Shown: positions 39,643 to 49,500 of the stretch, in pieces
Layout: each line of letters begins with the position of its first letter
Numbering within the stretch: the first letter of the stretch is position 1
NCBI GenBank assembly: GCA_020444515.1
Contig: JAHLKX010000006.1
Location: forward strand, 62,001-126,000
Reading direction: 5' to 3'
Source: Bacteroidota bacterium
Lineage (GTDB): Bacteria > Bacteroidota > Bacteroidia > Bacteroidales > JAADJA01
Length of the DNA: 64,000 nucleotides
Position numbers and translations under genes: made by a program
Notes under the pieces: generated by a model
Databases searched by the model: none
The model's input: the letters and a program-made list of their open reading frames with translations, nothing else
Told to the model about the DNA's origin: nothing

Positions 39643-40665
39643 TTAAAGTGCACTTTCAAACTGCCTCAAAAAACGAATATCATTTTCGAAGAGCAACCTG
39701 ATATCGTTGATCTGGTATTTTAACATCGTTATTCGTTCAATACCCATACCGAATGCAAAGCCAGTATACTTCTCAGGATCAATATCACAAAACGCCAGTA
39801 CATTCGGATCTACCATTCCGCATCCCAGTATCTCGACCCATCCGGTATTTTTACATATCTTACAACCCTCACCACCACATATAAAACAGGAAATATCCAT
39901 TTCAGCACTGGGTTCGGTAAATGGAAAGAAAGAAGGTCGTAACCTGATCTTGGTATCAGGGCCAAAAAGTTCGGTAGCGAAATAATAGAGGGTTTGTTTC
40001 AAATCGGCAAAAGAAACATTTTCATCAATATACAGTCCTTCCACCTGATGAAATATGCAATGTGCACGGGCTGAGATGGCTTCATTCCTGAAAACCCTTC
40101 CCGGGAATATAGAACGGATCGGTGGTTTTTCATTTTGCATTACCCTGATCTGTACAGAAGAAGTATGTGTCCTCAGAAGAATGTCGGGATCTTTTTCAAT
40201 AAAGAACGTGTCCTGCATATCACGAGCAGGGTGCTCTTTCGGAAAGTTCAATGCCGTAAAATTATGCCAGTCGTCTTCTATTTCAGGTCCTTCATTAACG
40301 CGAAATCCAATTCGGGAGAAAATAGATACAATCTCATTCCTGACGATGGACAAAGGATGACGTGAGCCAAGATTGAGGTAATCAGCCGGTAGGGTAAGGT
40401 CTATGGTTTCTTTTTTCACCTGGTCCTTTTGCGACAATGACGCCTTGAGTTGTTCAAATTTATTTTGGGCAGTCGTTTTCAGATTATTTAGCAACTGCCC
40501 CATGGTTTTACGTTCTTCGGGAGCTACATTAAGAAGTTCGGCAAATAAGGACGGGACAATTCCTTTCTTGCTCAGGTATTTTAACCGGAAATCTTCGGCA
40601 TGTTCCTCGGTTTCAGCAACGAAATGTTTAATCTCATTCAGGTATTGTTCAACCTTTTCTTTCAT
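39643..40665 (-). CDS. pheS: Phenylalanyl-tRNA synthetase alpha subunit
   Basis: This 340-residue class II synthetase subunit starts with an N-terminal coiled coil that binds tRNA (about 1-85). The catalytic core shows [50 protein letters not shown] (motif 2), [15 protein letters not shown] and [16 protein letters not shown] (motif 3). It charges tRNA-Phe together with PheT, which is not in this window. It sits between the cyclophilin gene (35 nt upstream) and the sugar transferase (23 nt downstream), a probable operon. Confidence 0.97.
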   Translation of the reverse strand: MKEKVEQYLNEIKHFVAETEEHAEDFRLKYLSKKGIVPSLFAELLNVAPEERKTMGQLLNNLKTTAQNKFEQLKASLSQKDQVKKETIDLTLPADYLNLGSRHPLSIVRNEIVSIFSRIGFRVNEGPEIEDDWHNFTALNFPKEHPARDMQDTFFIEKDPDILLRTHTSSVQIRVMQNEKPPIRSIFPGRVFRNEAISARAHCIFHQVEGLYIDENVSFADLKQTLYYFATELFGPDTKIRLRPSFFPFTEPSAEMDISCFICGGEGCKICKNTGWVEILGCGMVDPNVLAFCDIDPEKYTGFAFGMGIERITMLKYQINDIRLLFENDIRFLRQFESAL

Positions 40666-40700
40666 GCGAACGTGTATTATCGGGTTTGTTTTCCAGCTTC

Positions 40701-41336
40701 TTATTCAATAATTTTTATACTCATGGAAATATCTTCAACCGGTTTATCACCCTGACCGGTCCTAACAGCAGCAATTTTGTCAATCACATCCAAACCGTCG
40801 ATCACTTCGCCAAATACTGTATAGGTCCCATCCAGGTGAGGTGTTCCACCAATGGTTGTATAGGCATCAATTTGTTCCTCTGTCAGTGCAAGGTTATAAC
40901 GTTGCGCAAACATATCCAGCGATTCCGGTGTTAAAACCTGTCCTTGAACAATATAAAACTGTGATCCGGAAGAAGCCATTTCAGGATTGATATTATCGGG
41001 TAAGCGGGCGGCTGCCAGTGCCCCTTTTTTATGAAATTTTTCCGGTACAAATTCTGCTGGTACTTTATAACCCGGGTCCATACGACCATCTTTGTTTTGT
41101 CCTCCCTGGATCATGAAATTTTTAATGACACGGTGCCAGGGCGAACCCTCATACCAGCCCTCCTTCACAAGTTTGACAAAATTATCCCGGTGCTGGGGTG
41201 TTTCATTGTAGAGTACGGCGGTCATATCACCAAAATCAGTACTGATTAAAACTTTTACCTGCTTTTCGTCCTGGGCCATCAAATTGATCATCATCAAAAT
41301 ACTCATGGCCAGGGTCAACATCAAATTTTTATTCAT
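40701..41336 (-). CDS. Exported cyclophilin-type peptidyl-prolyl isomerase
   Basis: This 211-residue protein has a signal peptide ([19 protein letters not shown]), so the enzyme acts outside the cytoplasm. Cyclophilin motifs are present: [17 protein letters not shown] ([19 protein letters not shown]), [11 protein letters not shown] and [19 protein letters not shown]. An insertion before GSQFYI ([21 protein letters not shown]) is usual for the Bacteroidota branch. It should speed up proline isomerisation during folding of periplasmic or outer-membrane proteins. Confidence 0.93.
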   Translation of the reverse strand: MNKNLMLTLAMSILMMINLMAQDEKQVKVLISTDFGDMTAVLYNETPQHRDNFVKLVKEGWYEGSPWHRVIKNFMIQGGQNKDGRMDPGYKVPAEFVPEKFHKKGALAAARLPDNINPEMASSGSQFYIVQGQVLTPESLDMFAQRYNLALTEEQIDAYTTIGGTPHLDGTYTVFGEVIDGLDVIDKIAAVRTGQGDKPVEDISMSIKIIE

Positions 41337-41367
41337 AGGATATAATTTTTTAACTTTTATAAGGGGG

Positions 41368-41375
41368 CAAAATTA
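41368..41375 (-). promoter_or_regulatory. -7 promoter element for the cyclophilin-pheS operon
   Basis: On the minus strand TAATTTTG matches TAnnTTTG, 31 nt upstream of the start codon. Confidence 0.5.
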
Positions 41376-41460
41376 AGAATAAATTGAATAAGTTACAGGG
41401 ATGAGGAAGGGGCGCCGGATTCGGGGTTACTTGGAAATTATTTTCAGTTGAGCCGGTTTT

Positions 41461-42045
41461 CTATTTAGCTTTCTTAGTTTTCTCAAGATAACATTTCCGG
41501 CATAAGGGTTCATACCGATCTGTTTCACCCAGAACAACAAGGTTGTCATCCTGAACCGTTCGGTTAGAATACTGAGCAAGGCTGCCGCATTGGATACATA
41601 TGGCATGAACTTTTGTTACATACTCAGCTGACGCTAGAAGGGAGGGTATGGGGCCAAAGGGCTTTCCCCTGAAATCCATATCCAGTCCTGCAACGATCAC
41701 CCGAATACCGTCATTGGCCAATAAATTACAAACGGTGGTTAATTCATCATCAAAAAATTGTGCTTCATCAATCCCAACCACATCCACCTCGTTGGCCAAC
41801 AAAATGATTTGTGATGCAGCCTGAACCGGTGTTGATTTAATGGTGTTTTCATTGTGTGAAACCACATTCTCGATATCGTAACGGACATCCACTGCCGGTT
41901 TGAATATTTCGACTTTCTGCCTTGCAATTTTTGCCCTGTTCAAACGGCGGATCAGTTCTTCGGTCTTGCCCGAAAACATCGACCCACAGATCACTTCAAT
42001 CCATCCTCCCCCGCGGGCTTGTTTCGTTGTGTTTTCAAGAAACAT
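41461..42045 (-). CDS. tdk: Thymidine kinase
   Basis: I choose the ATG ending at 42045 (MFLENTTKQ), giving 194 residues, the normal size; the longer frame upstream adds 25 unrelated residues. The type II thymidine kinase signature is clear: P-loop [29 protein letters not shown] (catalytic Glu in the DEAQFF motif), a lasso region around [19 protein letters not shown], and two zinc-binding Cys pairs (CIQCG and CRKCYL). It phosphorylates thymidine with ATP for pyrimidine salvage. Confidence 0.95.
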   Translation of the reverse strand: MFLENTTKQARGGGWIEVICGSMFSGKTEELIRRLNRAKIARQKVEIFKPAVDVRYDIENVVSHNENTIKSTPVQAASQIILLANEVDVVGIDEAQFFDDELTTVCNLLANDGIRVIVAGLDMDFRGKPFGPIPSLLASAEYVTKVHAICIQCGSLAQYSNRTVQDDNLVVLGETDRYEPLCRKCYLEKTKKAK

Positions 42046-42218
42046 AAAATCACCGTTCTTTAAAATTTGTATTTTTACCCAATAATTCAGAGCCTGTTGA
42101 GGGCCAGGGCAATGTTGCAAAGATAATCACTCAACCGTTCAATTTGATGACAATTGAAGAAAAATTTATCGACGGTTGCCCCGAATAAATGATTATTACA
42201 AATTGAAAAGAAAATCAT

Positions 42219-42947
42219 ATGGAAATTGAAAAGAAGCATAAGAAAATGATCGAAATCCTGGAAGATCTTGATCGTCTTTTTCGGGAACAGCTTAGCAAAG
42301 AAAATTCCATTTCATATATCGATATCGATCTTGCACTCCAAAAAACCAGGGATTTATATAACTTGCTCCTGCAGCTGAAAACCAGTCATCCGCTGAAAGA
42401 TTCCAAGCATAAGCCTGACGAACAAAAAACGACCGAATTGACTTCAACCTTTGTGGAAGAAGATATACAGGAATCGGAAACCGATCCTTCAGAAATCGAA
42501 ACATCAGAGATTGTTCCCATGGAAACCATTTCAGACAAAAATGAAGCATCAAAACCACATAAAACAAAAAAAGAGGAGCCTGATCTCTTTACCACTTCTC
42601 CATCAGATTCACAATCGCAAAAGGTAATTCGAGATAAAAAACAAGATACAATCGGGGATGTAATTTCGGAAACAAGGCCTCAGGAAACCATTTCAGATAA
42701 AATACAGAAGGATAAAATTAAAAGTCTAAAAGTAGCCATTGGGATCAATGATAAATTTTATTTCATCAATGAATTATTTGACGGAAGTTTAAATGATTAT
42801 TCCAAAGTAATTGATGATCTGGATGCGCTTTCATCCTATGATGAAGCAAAAAAATACCTGGAAGACCAACTCACAAATAGAAACTGGGATCCCAAATCAG
42901 AGGCCGTAATGCAAATAATGGGATTTGTTGAACGTAAATACCATTGA
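42219..42947 (+). CDS. Conserved hypothetical protein (acidic/basic linker, folded C-terminus)
   Basis: This 242-residue cytoplasmic protein has no signal or membrane segment. The N-terminal 60 residues are helical and charged (KKHKKMIEILEDLDRLFREQ). The middle (about 65-165) is low complexity, rich in S, T, E, K and P, with two ETISDK repeats. The C-terminal 75 residues (SLKVAIGINDKFYFINELFDGS, then YDEAKKYLEDQ and GFVERKYH) look folded and resemble a domain common in Bacteroidota hypothetical proteins. Function unknown. The M28 peptidase gene begins 4 nt after its TGA stop, so they are likely co-transcribed. Confidence 0.75.
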   Translation: MEIEKKHKKMIEILEDLDRLFREQLSKENSISYIDIDLALQKTRDLYNLLLQLKTSHPLKDSKHKPDEQKTTELTSTFVEEDIQESETDPSEIETSEIVPMETISDKNEASKPHKTKKEEPDLFTTSPSDSQSQKVIRDKKQDTIGDVISETRPQETISDKIQKDKIKSLKVAIGINDKFYFINELFDGSLNDYSKVIDDLDALSSYDEAKKYLEDQLTNRNWDPKSEAVMQIMGFVERKYH

Positions 42948-42951
42948 GTCT

Positions 42952-44202
42952 GTGAAAAATCTCATTTCCATTAATTTCATTTTTCTTGTTTTAACCACTG
43001 GTGCGCAGGATCTGGACTATGCCCGAACTGTGTTGGATACCCTCTCAGCTCAAGGCATGCATGGTCGGGGATATATTATGGAAGGCGATAAGATTGCAGC
43101 AAATTTTATTTCAAAAGAATTTCAAAAAGCTGGTTTATCTGCTTTCGGTTCTGATTATTATCAAAAATTTGCAATGCCAATCAACACTTTTCCTGACACG
43201 TTACGGTTAAGGATTGGCCAAAAGGATTTGGTTCCCGGCAAAGATTTTACCGTCCTTTCAAATGCTGCATCTGCTTCAGGTAATTATCCATTGTTTTGGA
43301 TGTTGAAAGATTCAATATCCGATGTTGTTTTCAATACCAAAAAAAGTGGGTTGGATTTAAGTGAAAAGGTAGTGGTAACTGATCTGGATCTTAAAAGATT
43401 ACAAGATATTGATGATTTGGGTGCTGCCGGTTATATTTTTCTGATGGATAAGAAAGTTTGGTGGCATGTTTCTATTGCTTTTGAAGTAAAGCCTTATTTT
43501 GCATTGCAGGTTTTAAGGTCCGCTTTAATTCCCGGGACCAATGAAATAGAAGTAGACATTCAAAATAGTTTTATTGAAAACTATCCTACACAAAATGTTA
43601 TTGGATACATCAAGGGTAAAAACCGACCAGAAAAATATATGGTATTCACGGCACATTATGATCATCTGGGCCGTATGGGTCCCGAAACATATTTTCCCGG
43701 GGCCAATGACAATGCGAGTGGTACAGCCATGATTCTCGACCTGGTCCGATATTATACACAACCTGAAAACCAACCGGATTTTACCCTTGTTTTTATGGCA
43801 TTTGCTGCAGAAGAAGCAGGCTTGTTGGGTTCGTCTTACTATGCGATGCATCCTTATTTCCCCCTGGGAAATATTGAGTTCCTGATCAACCTCGACATGG
43901 TTGGCTCAGGTAGCGAAGGCATCAAGGTCGTCAATGGAAGTATTTTTGAGAGGGAGTTCAAGAAACTTCAGAAAATTAACCAAAAGAATAATTTCCTGCC
44001 AAAGGTAAGTAAGCGAGGGGAAGCCGCCAATAGCGATCATTATCCGTTTTATGCCAGGGGTGTACCATCGTTTTTTATATATACCCTGGGACCAGAATGC
44101 AGTGAGTACCATAACATTTATGATACTCCGGAAAACGTACCCTTTACAAATTACAAAAACCTATTTAGTCTTTTAACCCATTTTGTTAAAACCTTTAAAT
44201 AA
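42952..44202 (+). CDS. Exported M28-family zinc metallopeptidase
   Basis: The best start is GTG 42952 (KNLISINFIFLVLTTGAQ signal peptide); the frame extends farther upstream, but only inside the preceding gene. The 416-residue protein carries the M28 zinc ligands and catalytic residues in order: FTAHYDHLG, ANDNASGTAMI, AEEAGLLGS (catalytic Glu and ligand Glu), INLDMVG and NSDHYPFYARG. A PA-like domain is inserted before the catalytic part (VVVTDLDLKRL). It is likely a periplasmic aminopeptidase. Its stop overlaps the rsmI start by one base. Confidence 0.9.
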   Translation: MKNLISINFIFLVLTTGAQDLDYARTVLDTLSAQGMHGRGYIMEGDKIAANFISKEFQKAGLSAFGSDYYQKFAMPINTFPDTLRLRIGQKDLVPGKDFTVLSNAASASGNYPLFWMLKDSISDVVFNTKKSGLDLSEKVVVTDLDLKRLQDIDDLGAAGYIFLMDKKVWWHVSIAFEVKPYFALQVLRSALIPGTNEIEVDIQNSFIENYPTQNVIGYIKGKNRPEKYMVFTAHYDHLGRMGPETYFPGANDNASGTAMILDLVRYYTQPENQPDFTLVFMAFAAEEAGLLGSSYYAMHPYFPLGNIEFLINLDMVGSGSEGIKVVNGSIFEREFKKLQKINQKNNFLPKVSKRGEAANSDHYPFYARGVPSFFIYTLGPECSEYHNIYDTPENVPFTNYKNLFSLLTHFVKTFK

Positions 44203-44873
44203 TGGGTAAATTATACATTGTTCCAACTCCGATCGGCAACCTGGAAGATATCACTTACAGGGCTGTCAGAATATTGAAGGAGGCCGATTTGATCCTCGCC
44301 GAGGATACGCGTGTAACCATCAAGCTGCTAAAGCATTACGGGATCAACACCAAAATGACAACCCATCATAAATTTAATGAGCATAAAACAGTTGGGCAGG
44401 TGACCGAACAAATCCTTGAAGGTTTGACCATAGCGTTGGTGAGTGATGCCGGCACCCCAGGTATTTCTGATCCCGGATTTTTACTGATCAGGGCCTGCCA
44501 TGAAAAGGGAATTGAAGTTGAAACACTTCCTGGTGCCACCGCTTTTATTCCAGCTTTGGTAAATTCAGGGATTCCTTCTGATCGTTTCTATTTTGAAGGA
44601 TTTCTTCCACCCAAAAAGGGCAGGAAGTCACGTCTCGAATCCTTGTCTAACATTTCCCATACCCTTATTTTATATGAATCCCCCTATCGCCTGGTAAAGA
44701 CCCTGAAACAATTGGCAGAGCATCTGGGTGAAGAGCGCAAAGCTTCAGTATCACGTGAATTAACGAAGGTATTTGAAGAAAATATTTCAGGTACGCTTTC
44801 CGAATTAATCCGGCATTTCGAAACCGGAACAGTCAAAGGTGAAATTGTCATTGTAATCGCAGGTACCGGTTAA
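44202..44873 (+). CDS. rsmI: 16S rRNA (cytidine-1402-2'-O)-methyltransferase
   Basis: This 223-residue TP-methylase-fold protein has the RsmI signature: YIVPTPIGNLEDITYRA, LAEDTRVTIKLLKHYGI, ALVSDAGTPGISDPGFLLI and FYFEGFLPPKKGRK. It methylates the ribose of C1402 in the ribosomal decoding centre using SAM. The start codon overlaps the stop of the M28 peptidase gene (TAATG), so translation is coupled. The protein ends without the extra C-terminal domain of the E. coli enzyme, which is common in this phylum. Confidence 0.95.
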   Translation: MGKLYIVPTPIGNLEDITYRAVRILKEADLILAEDTRVTIKLLKHYGINTKMTTHHKFNEHKTVGQVTEQILEGLTIALVSDAGTPGISDPGFLLIRACHEKGIEVETLPGATAFIPALVNSGIPSDRFYFEGFLPPKKGRKSRLESLSNISHTLILYESPYRLVKTLKQLAEHLGEERKASVSRELTKVFEENISGTLSELIRHFETGTVKGEIVIVIAGTG

Positions 44874-45191
44874 TCTTTTTTGTACGCTTTTGGACATTCC
44901 TGTAAGATAGTGAACAACTTCAAAAATTTTCTTGTAACAATTTAAAAGCAGAACCGTCTATTTGACAAGGGATTAGCCTTTTTGGCATATCCTTGGCATC
45001 CATAAAAGCGAAAGACTGATTTAAACCATGAAAACTCGTTCTTATCAAACAACCTGAAATTGCCTTTCTTGCCTTTACTCCATAAAGGTTTATGTTGGAT
45101 TTGGCAACGTGCTTCAAGGTCCCGTTTACACAGCGGGACTTTTTTTATACCTTTATTTGTCCTAATTTCGTTTTGATTTCTATACAAATTT
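44874..45191 (+). other. 318-bp intergenic region with hairpin and terminator; possible small RNA or leader
   Basis: No convincing coding frame is present. It contains an imperfect hairpin at 44966-44995 (CAAGGGAT ... GCC, loop TTTTT, GGC ... ATCCTTG), a short direct repeat (TTGCCTTTC/TTGCCTTTA) and a strong terminator at 45119-45147. The terminator lies 245 nt after rsmI and 44 nt before the UmuD-like gene, so it may end an independent small RNA or attenuate the downstream gene. No known RNA family was recognised. Confidence 0.4.
45119..45147 (+). terminator. Intrinsic terminator before the UmuD-like gene
   Basis: GTCCCG (45119-45124) pairs with CGGGAC (45134-45139) around a 9-nt loop and is followed by an eight-base T-tract. 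Confidence 0.8.
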
Positions 45192-45647
45192 ATGGGCAAA
45201 AATAAAAAACATGCATCAAAAGCCGGATTCGAATTTTTCTCTCCGGGAACCCCATCAGTAAGTGCATTACTGGATCTTTATTCTTTTCGTATTCCTGCAG
45301 GATTTCCTTCGCCTGCAGAAGATTTTAAAGAGCATACCCTCGATCTGAATGATTATCTCATCCGGAATAAATCTGCTACTTTTCTTGTGAAAGTTACAGG
45401 AACTTCCATGGAAGGCGCTGGTATTTTTGACGAAGATGTGCTGGTGGTTGATCGGGCAGCTGAAGTTTCGGATGGCAGGATCGTTTTGGGTGTATTGAAC
45501 GGCGAGTTTACGGTTAAACGACTCAAAATAAATGGTGAACGGGTTGTGCTTTTACCCGAAAACAGTAATTTCAACCCGATTGAAATCACCAACGATACTG
45601 ACTTTAAAATTTGGGGTGTAGTAACTTTTTGTCTACATAAATTATAA
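45192..45647 (+). CDS. umuD: UmuD-like S24-family self-cleaving protein
   Basis: This 151-residue protein has a probable self-cleavage site at A36-G37 (RIPAGFPSPAED). The nucleophile is S72 in VTGTSMEGAGI and the general base K109 in EFTVKRLKI; the Ser-Lys spacing of 37 equals that of E. coli UmuD. It lacks the LexA DNA-binding domain. In SOS-type systems such a protein is cleaved on RecA filaments and then partners UmuC in translesion synthesis. No umuC follows: the next gene is on the other strand, so this is an orphan or works with a distant polymerase. Confidence 0.88.
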   Translation: MGKNKKHASKAGFEFFSPGTPSVSALLDLYSFRIPAGFPSPAEDFKEHTLDLNDYLIRNKSATFLVKVTGTSMEGAGIFDEDVLVVDRAAEVSDGRIVLGVLNGEFTVKRLKINGERVVLLPENSNFNPIEITNDTDFKIWGVVTFCLHKL

Positions 45648-45697
45648 GATAAGACAATCAGTAAGGTTATACAAATAAGCTTCAGGGTTCCAAATCG

Positions 45698-46147
45698 TTA
45701 CTTGCTGTTGTATATATGCAGTAAATTACCGTCGAATTCTGTAAAATATTGTTTCAGCGGAATAGACGATGGTCCGGAAACCGGCATTCCGTCTATGATA
45801 TTGTAACGTGACATACAGCAGGAATCGATCAAAGTAAAACTGGAAGGATCCACCTCCACCTGAGCGCAAGGTTTATCCGGATCATAAGGGCAGGTTCGCT
45901 CGTAGGCCATAAAATTAAACTGATCGATTCGGTAAATGATTACACCGCGATGGCCCTCATTATTATAGTTGCGCCAACTTCCGGCTGGTATGTAATCAAT
46001 CGTATTCGGGTTGATGTAAAAATTTACCGGTACATTGGGGATGTATCCATTGGGATTATTTGGGTCATCCTTTTTATTGCAGGACCAAATCATAGCAATA
46101 ACACCTATGATTATTATAAATGAAAGGATGCGAGATTGTTTTTGCAT
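45698..46147 (-). CDS. Rieske-fold-like lipoprotein without canonical [2Fe-2S] His ligands
   Basis: The lipoprotein signal runs to a lipobox ending IWSC, followed by a polar linker (NKKDDPNNPNG). Two starts two codons apart are possible (46153 or 46147); I prefer 46147 because a -7 element sits only 9 nt before 46153. The C-terminal half looks like a Rieske domain (YERTCPYDPDKPC, SCCMSRYNI, DGMPVSGPSSIPLKQY), but the CxH and CxxH ligand pairs read CPY and CCMSRY, so neither His is present. It may have lost its cluster and kept a binding or structural role in the periplasm or outer membrane. Confidence 0.7.
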   Translation of the reverse strand: MQKQSRILSFIIIIGVIAMIWSCNKKDDPNNPNGYIPNVPVNFYINPNTIDYIPAGSWRNYNNEGHRGVIIYRIDQFNFMAYERTCPYDPDKPCAQVEVDPSSFTLIDSCCMSRYNIIDGMPVSGPSSIPLKQYFTEFDGNLLHIYNSK

Positions 46148-46161
46148 AATCATGTTTTGTG

Positions 46162-46169
46162 CAAAATTA
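46162..46169 (-). promoter_or_regulatory. -7 promoter element very close to the lipoprotein start
   Basis: On the minus strand TAATTTTG matches TAnnTTTG. It is 8 nt from the ATG at 46153 and 14 nt from that at 46147, so the mRNA leader would be nearly absent. Confidence 0.4.
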
Positions 46170-46223
46170 TTAAATTGTCACCGATTTCGTTATTTTTATA
46201 TCCAAAAAGGGCGTATAACGAAT

Positions 46224-46520
46224 ATGATAAATGTTTGGATGAAACTGAAGTTTTGTAAATTTATTGCCCTGGTTTTCATGGTAATCATAATGATGACCCT
46301 TGGTAGCTGCCGCTCCCTGTTTATAAATAGCCCGGAAAAAAAGGCGGCTAAAAATCAGGTGCGGGAATATAAAGAGACACAAAAAGAATACAGGGCATCT
46401 GTCAAAGACCACTATAAAAATCAATCAAAAAAAACCAAAAGAAGAATGAAACGAAATCTTAAAAAAGCCGAACGAAAGATGAAAAAAAGATTATCAAAAG
46501 GAGGATGGGAATGCAGGTAA
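46224..46520 (+). CDS. Small, very basic lipoprotein
   Basis: The likely start is ATG 46224 or ATG 46239 (MKLKFCKFIALVF). Farther upstream the frame runs antisense to the lipoprotein gene and is not believable. A lipoprotein signal ends in TLGSC, followed by about 70 residues rich in Lys, Arg and Glu (KKTKRRMKRNLKKAERKMKK) that predict a single charged helix. It could bind nucleic acid, lipopolysaccharide or peptidoglycan electrostatically, but no family was recognised. It lies 19 nt before the propeller kinase gene, on the same strand. Confidence 0.6.
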   Translation: MINVWMKLKFCKFIALVFMVIIMMTLGSCRSLFINSPEKKAAKNQVREYKETQKEYRASVKDHYKNQSKKTKRRMKRNLKKAERKMKKRLSKGGWECR

Positions 46521-46539
46521 TTCAATCCTTAAATCAATC

Positions 46540-49500
46540 ATGATTTTACTTACCCGAAATAGAAATTACTTAGCAGTTACCATCTGCATTTTACTGTGCA
46601 CGGCTATTTGCTTGCAGGGTCAGGAATCGGGCAGCATCCGTTTTGATCGTTATGCATCAGAGAATGTTAAGTTGGTAAAGGGCCTTTCTCAAAACTGGAT
46701 TTATAGTATTTTACAGGATCAGGAGGGATATATTTGGTTTGGAACCTGGGATGGATTGAATAAATTTGACGGGTATAATTTCACCATTTATAATGTAAGC
46801 AATGGATTGAGTGATCATACCATTTTATCCATGGTTGAGGATGAAGCGGGTAATCTTTGGTTGGGAACCAATAAAGGTCTGAATAAGTTTGACCGAGAAA
46901 GTCAATCATTCATTACTTTTGAAAATATCCCAGGCGATACCAGCAGCCTATACCGCAACCGGGTAAACGCATTGCTCCTTTCAAAAGACGGAAAACTTTG
47001 GTTGGGTACCGGAGGCGGATTGGTATGCTATGACATGGAAACGGAGGTATTTACCAGTTTTTTAACTACAGCTCAGGAATATACCAGTCCGCGCAGTAAC
47101 TATATCATCCACCTCATGGAGACTTATGAAGGAGATATATGGGTGGCAACAACTTACGGTCTAGTGATTTTTGAGCCGGAAGAGGGTAGATCTACCCGTT
47201 ATTATCATATTCCCGATGATCCCAACAGCCTCAGCGATAACAATATTCGTTATTTGATGCAGGCTCGTAATGGATCCTATTGGATAGGAACACGCAATGG
47301 GTTGAATGTGTATGATACCATTACTGAAAAATTAACCCGTTATTATCATGATCCTAATGATCCCAATAGTCTGTCTGATGATTATATAAGAAAAATATTC
47401 CAGGATCGATCCGGAAAAATATGGATCGGGACAGATGGGGGTGGTCTTTCCTATTTTGAACCTTCTATGAATGGATTTATCCATTTCAAAAATGACATTG
47501 ACGATAGAAACAGTTTGAGCAATGATAAGGTGTACGACATTTTTGAAGACCGGTCAGGAAACATTTGGGTAGGTACTTACTTTGGTGTGAATAAGATAAA
47601 CAAATACACCAATAATTTTGGGTTAAAACAACAGACTCAAGCAATGGGTGAAAACAAAGGTCTCAATAACAATTTCATTTGGAGCTTTGAGGAAGATGAT
47701 AAAAACAACTTGTGGATTGGAACATCAAATGGTATTAATATTGAAAATTTGGATAATGGGTCATATCAATACATGGCGCATGATCCCAATAATATCAATT
47801 CTTTAGCTGGAAACGAAGTCCGTGCGATCCTTTTCAGTAAGCGCTGGAATTGTTTTTGGTTCGGTCTGTATGGAACCGGTCTTGACCGTTATGACCTCGA
47901 AACAGGTGAATTTAAACATTATGCACCCAATCCTCAACGAAACAGCCTGACCAACATTTATGTCAATGATCTGCTGGAAGATGATGATGGTTTTCTCTGG
48001 ATCGCCACAGCCAGGGGACTGAACAGGCTTGACCCCGCAACAAATGAAATTACCGTTTATGAGCATCATGTTAATGACACCAATTCACTTAGCAACAGTA
48101 TTATTATTTCACTTTTTGAAGATATGGATGGTCAGATTTGGGCAGGCACTGATCACGGACTGAACAAATATCTACCCGATGAAAACAGGTTTGTGCGCTA
48201 TTTTCACACAGATGATTATCAGCTTGCTGACAATAGCATTTTTTATATCCAGCAGGATCAGGCTGGTCGCTTCTGGCTTGGTACCTCTGGTGGTGGTCTT
48301 ATCCGATTTAATCCTGATAACAATACCTATAAGGTTTATACCACCCGGGATCAGATGCCCAATGATATTATTTATGGGATTCTTGAAGACAATGAGAATA
48401 ACCTTTGGGTCAGTACCAACAGAGGGTTGGTAAAGTTTTATGTTATTGGGGAAAGGATTGTGACCTATGATGTAAAAGACGGAATCCAGAGTTACGAGTT
48501 TAACCTGGGATCATGCTATAAAGATCATACGGGCAAATTATACTTCGGTGGGATGAATGGATATAATTACTTTGATCCCGGCGAAATTATTTCCAATCCC
48601 AATCCACCGGTTGTAGTCGTGACGGCATTCAGGAAATTTAACGAATTACAGCCGGTAGAAATGCATCATGGCGATACCATTCATTTGCGCCATGATGAGA
48701 ATTTTTTCTCTTTTGAAATTTCTGCCCTGGATTATACCAACCCCTCTAAAAATAAATACAGGTATTTTCTGGAGGGTGTGGATAATGACTGGATCAATAC
48801 TGATGCCAATGACCGACTTGCCGCTTATAAAAATGTTCGACCCGGGACCTACACTTTTTATGCAAATGGAACCAACAATGATGGTATCTGGAATGAGACA
48901 GGGGTAATACTGACCATTCATATCCAGCCACCCTGGTACGGTACATGGATATTCAGAATTGTTTTTGTTTTGTTTGTTATTTCCGTTTTATGGATTATTA
49001 TTTATCGACGAATTCAGCGTATACGGCGTAAGAATCAAGTAGAACGAAAAATGCTGGATATTGAAAAACAAAAGTTTGAATTGGAACAACAGGCTTTACG
49101 TTTGCAAATGAATCCCCACTTTATTTTTAATTCATTGAATTCCATCCAGAGTTATATATTGACTCATGATACAGAAATGGCCGTTACTTATCTGGGTAAG
49201 TTTTCTCAATTGATGCGTTTGATCCTTGCAAACTCAGGCAATAACTTTGTGCCATTGAAAGAAGAATTGCAATCCATCAGGTATTATCTCGATCTTGAAA
49301 AACTCCGTTTTGAAAATAAATTCGACTATATCCTCAACGTTGATTCACGAATAGATGAGGAATTTATTGAAATTCCACCCATGGTAGTACAACCCTATAT
49401 TGAAAATGCCATTATCCATGGATTGCTTCATAAAAAGAAAACCGGTCATCTGCAAATTGATTTCATGATCAAAGGCGAGAGCCTTTATTGCTCCATAACT

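Noticed and set aside
42046..42120. N-terminal extension of thymidine kinase
   Set aside because: The extra 25 residues are not part of the family; the ATG ending at 42045 gives the normal length.
44920..45199. Minus-strand open frames in the gap before the UmuD-like gene
   Set aside because: Two overlapping short frames cross a strong terminator, and neither has recognisable features.
46035..46223. Upstream extension of the small basic lipoprotein
   Set aside because: It runs antisense to the Rieske-like lipoprotein gene and would bury the signal peptide.
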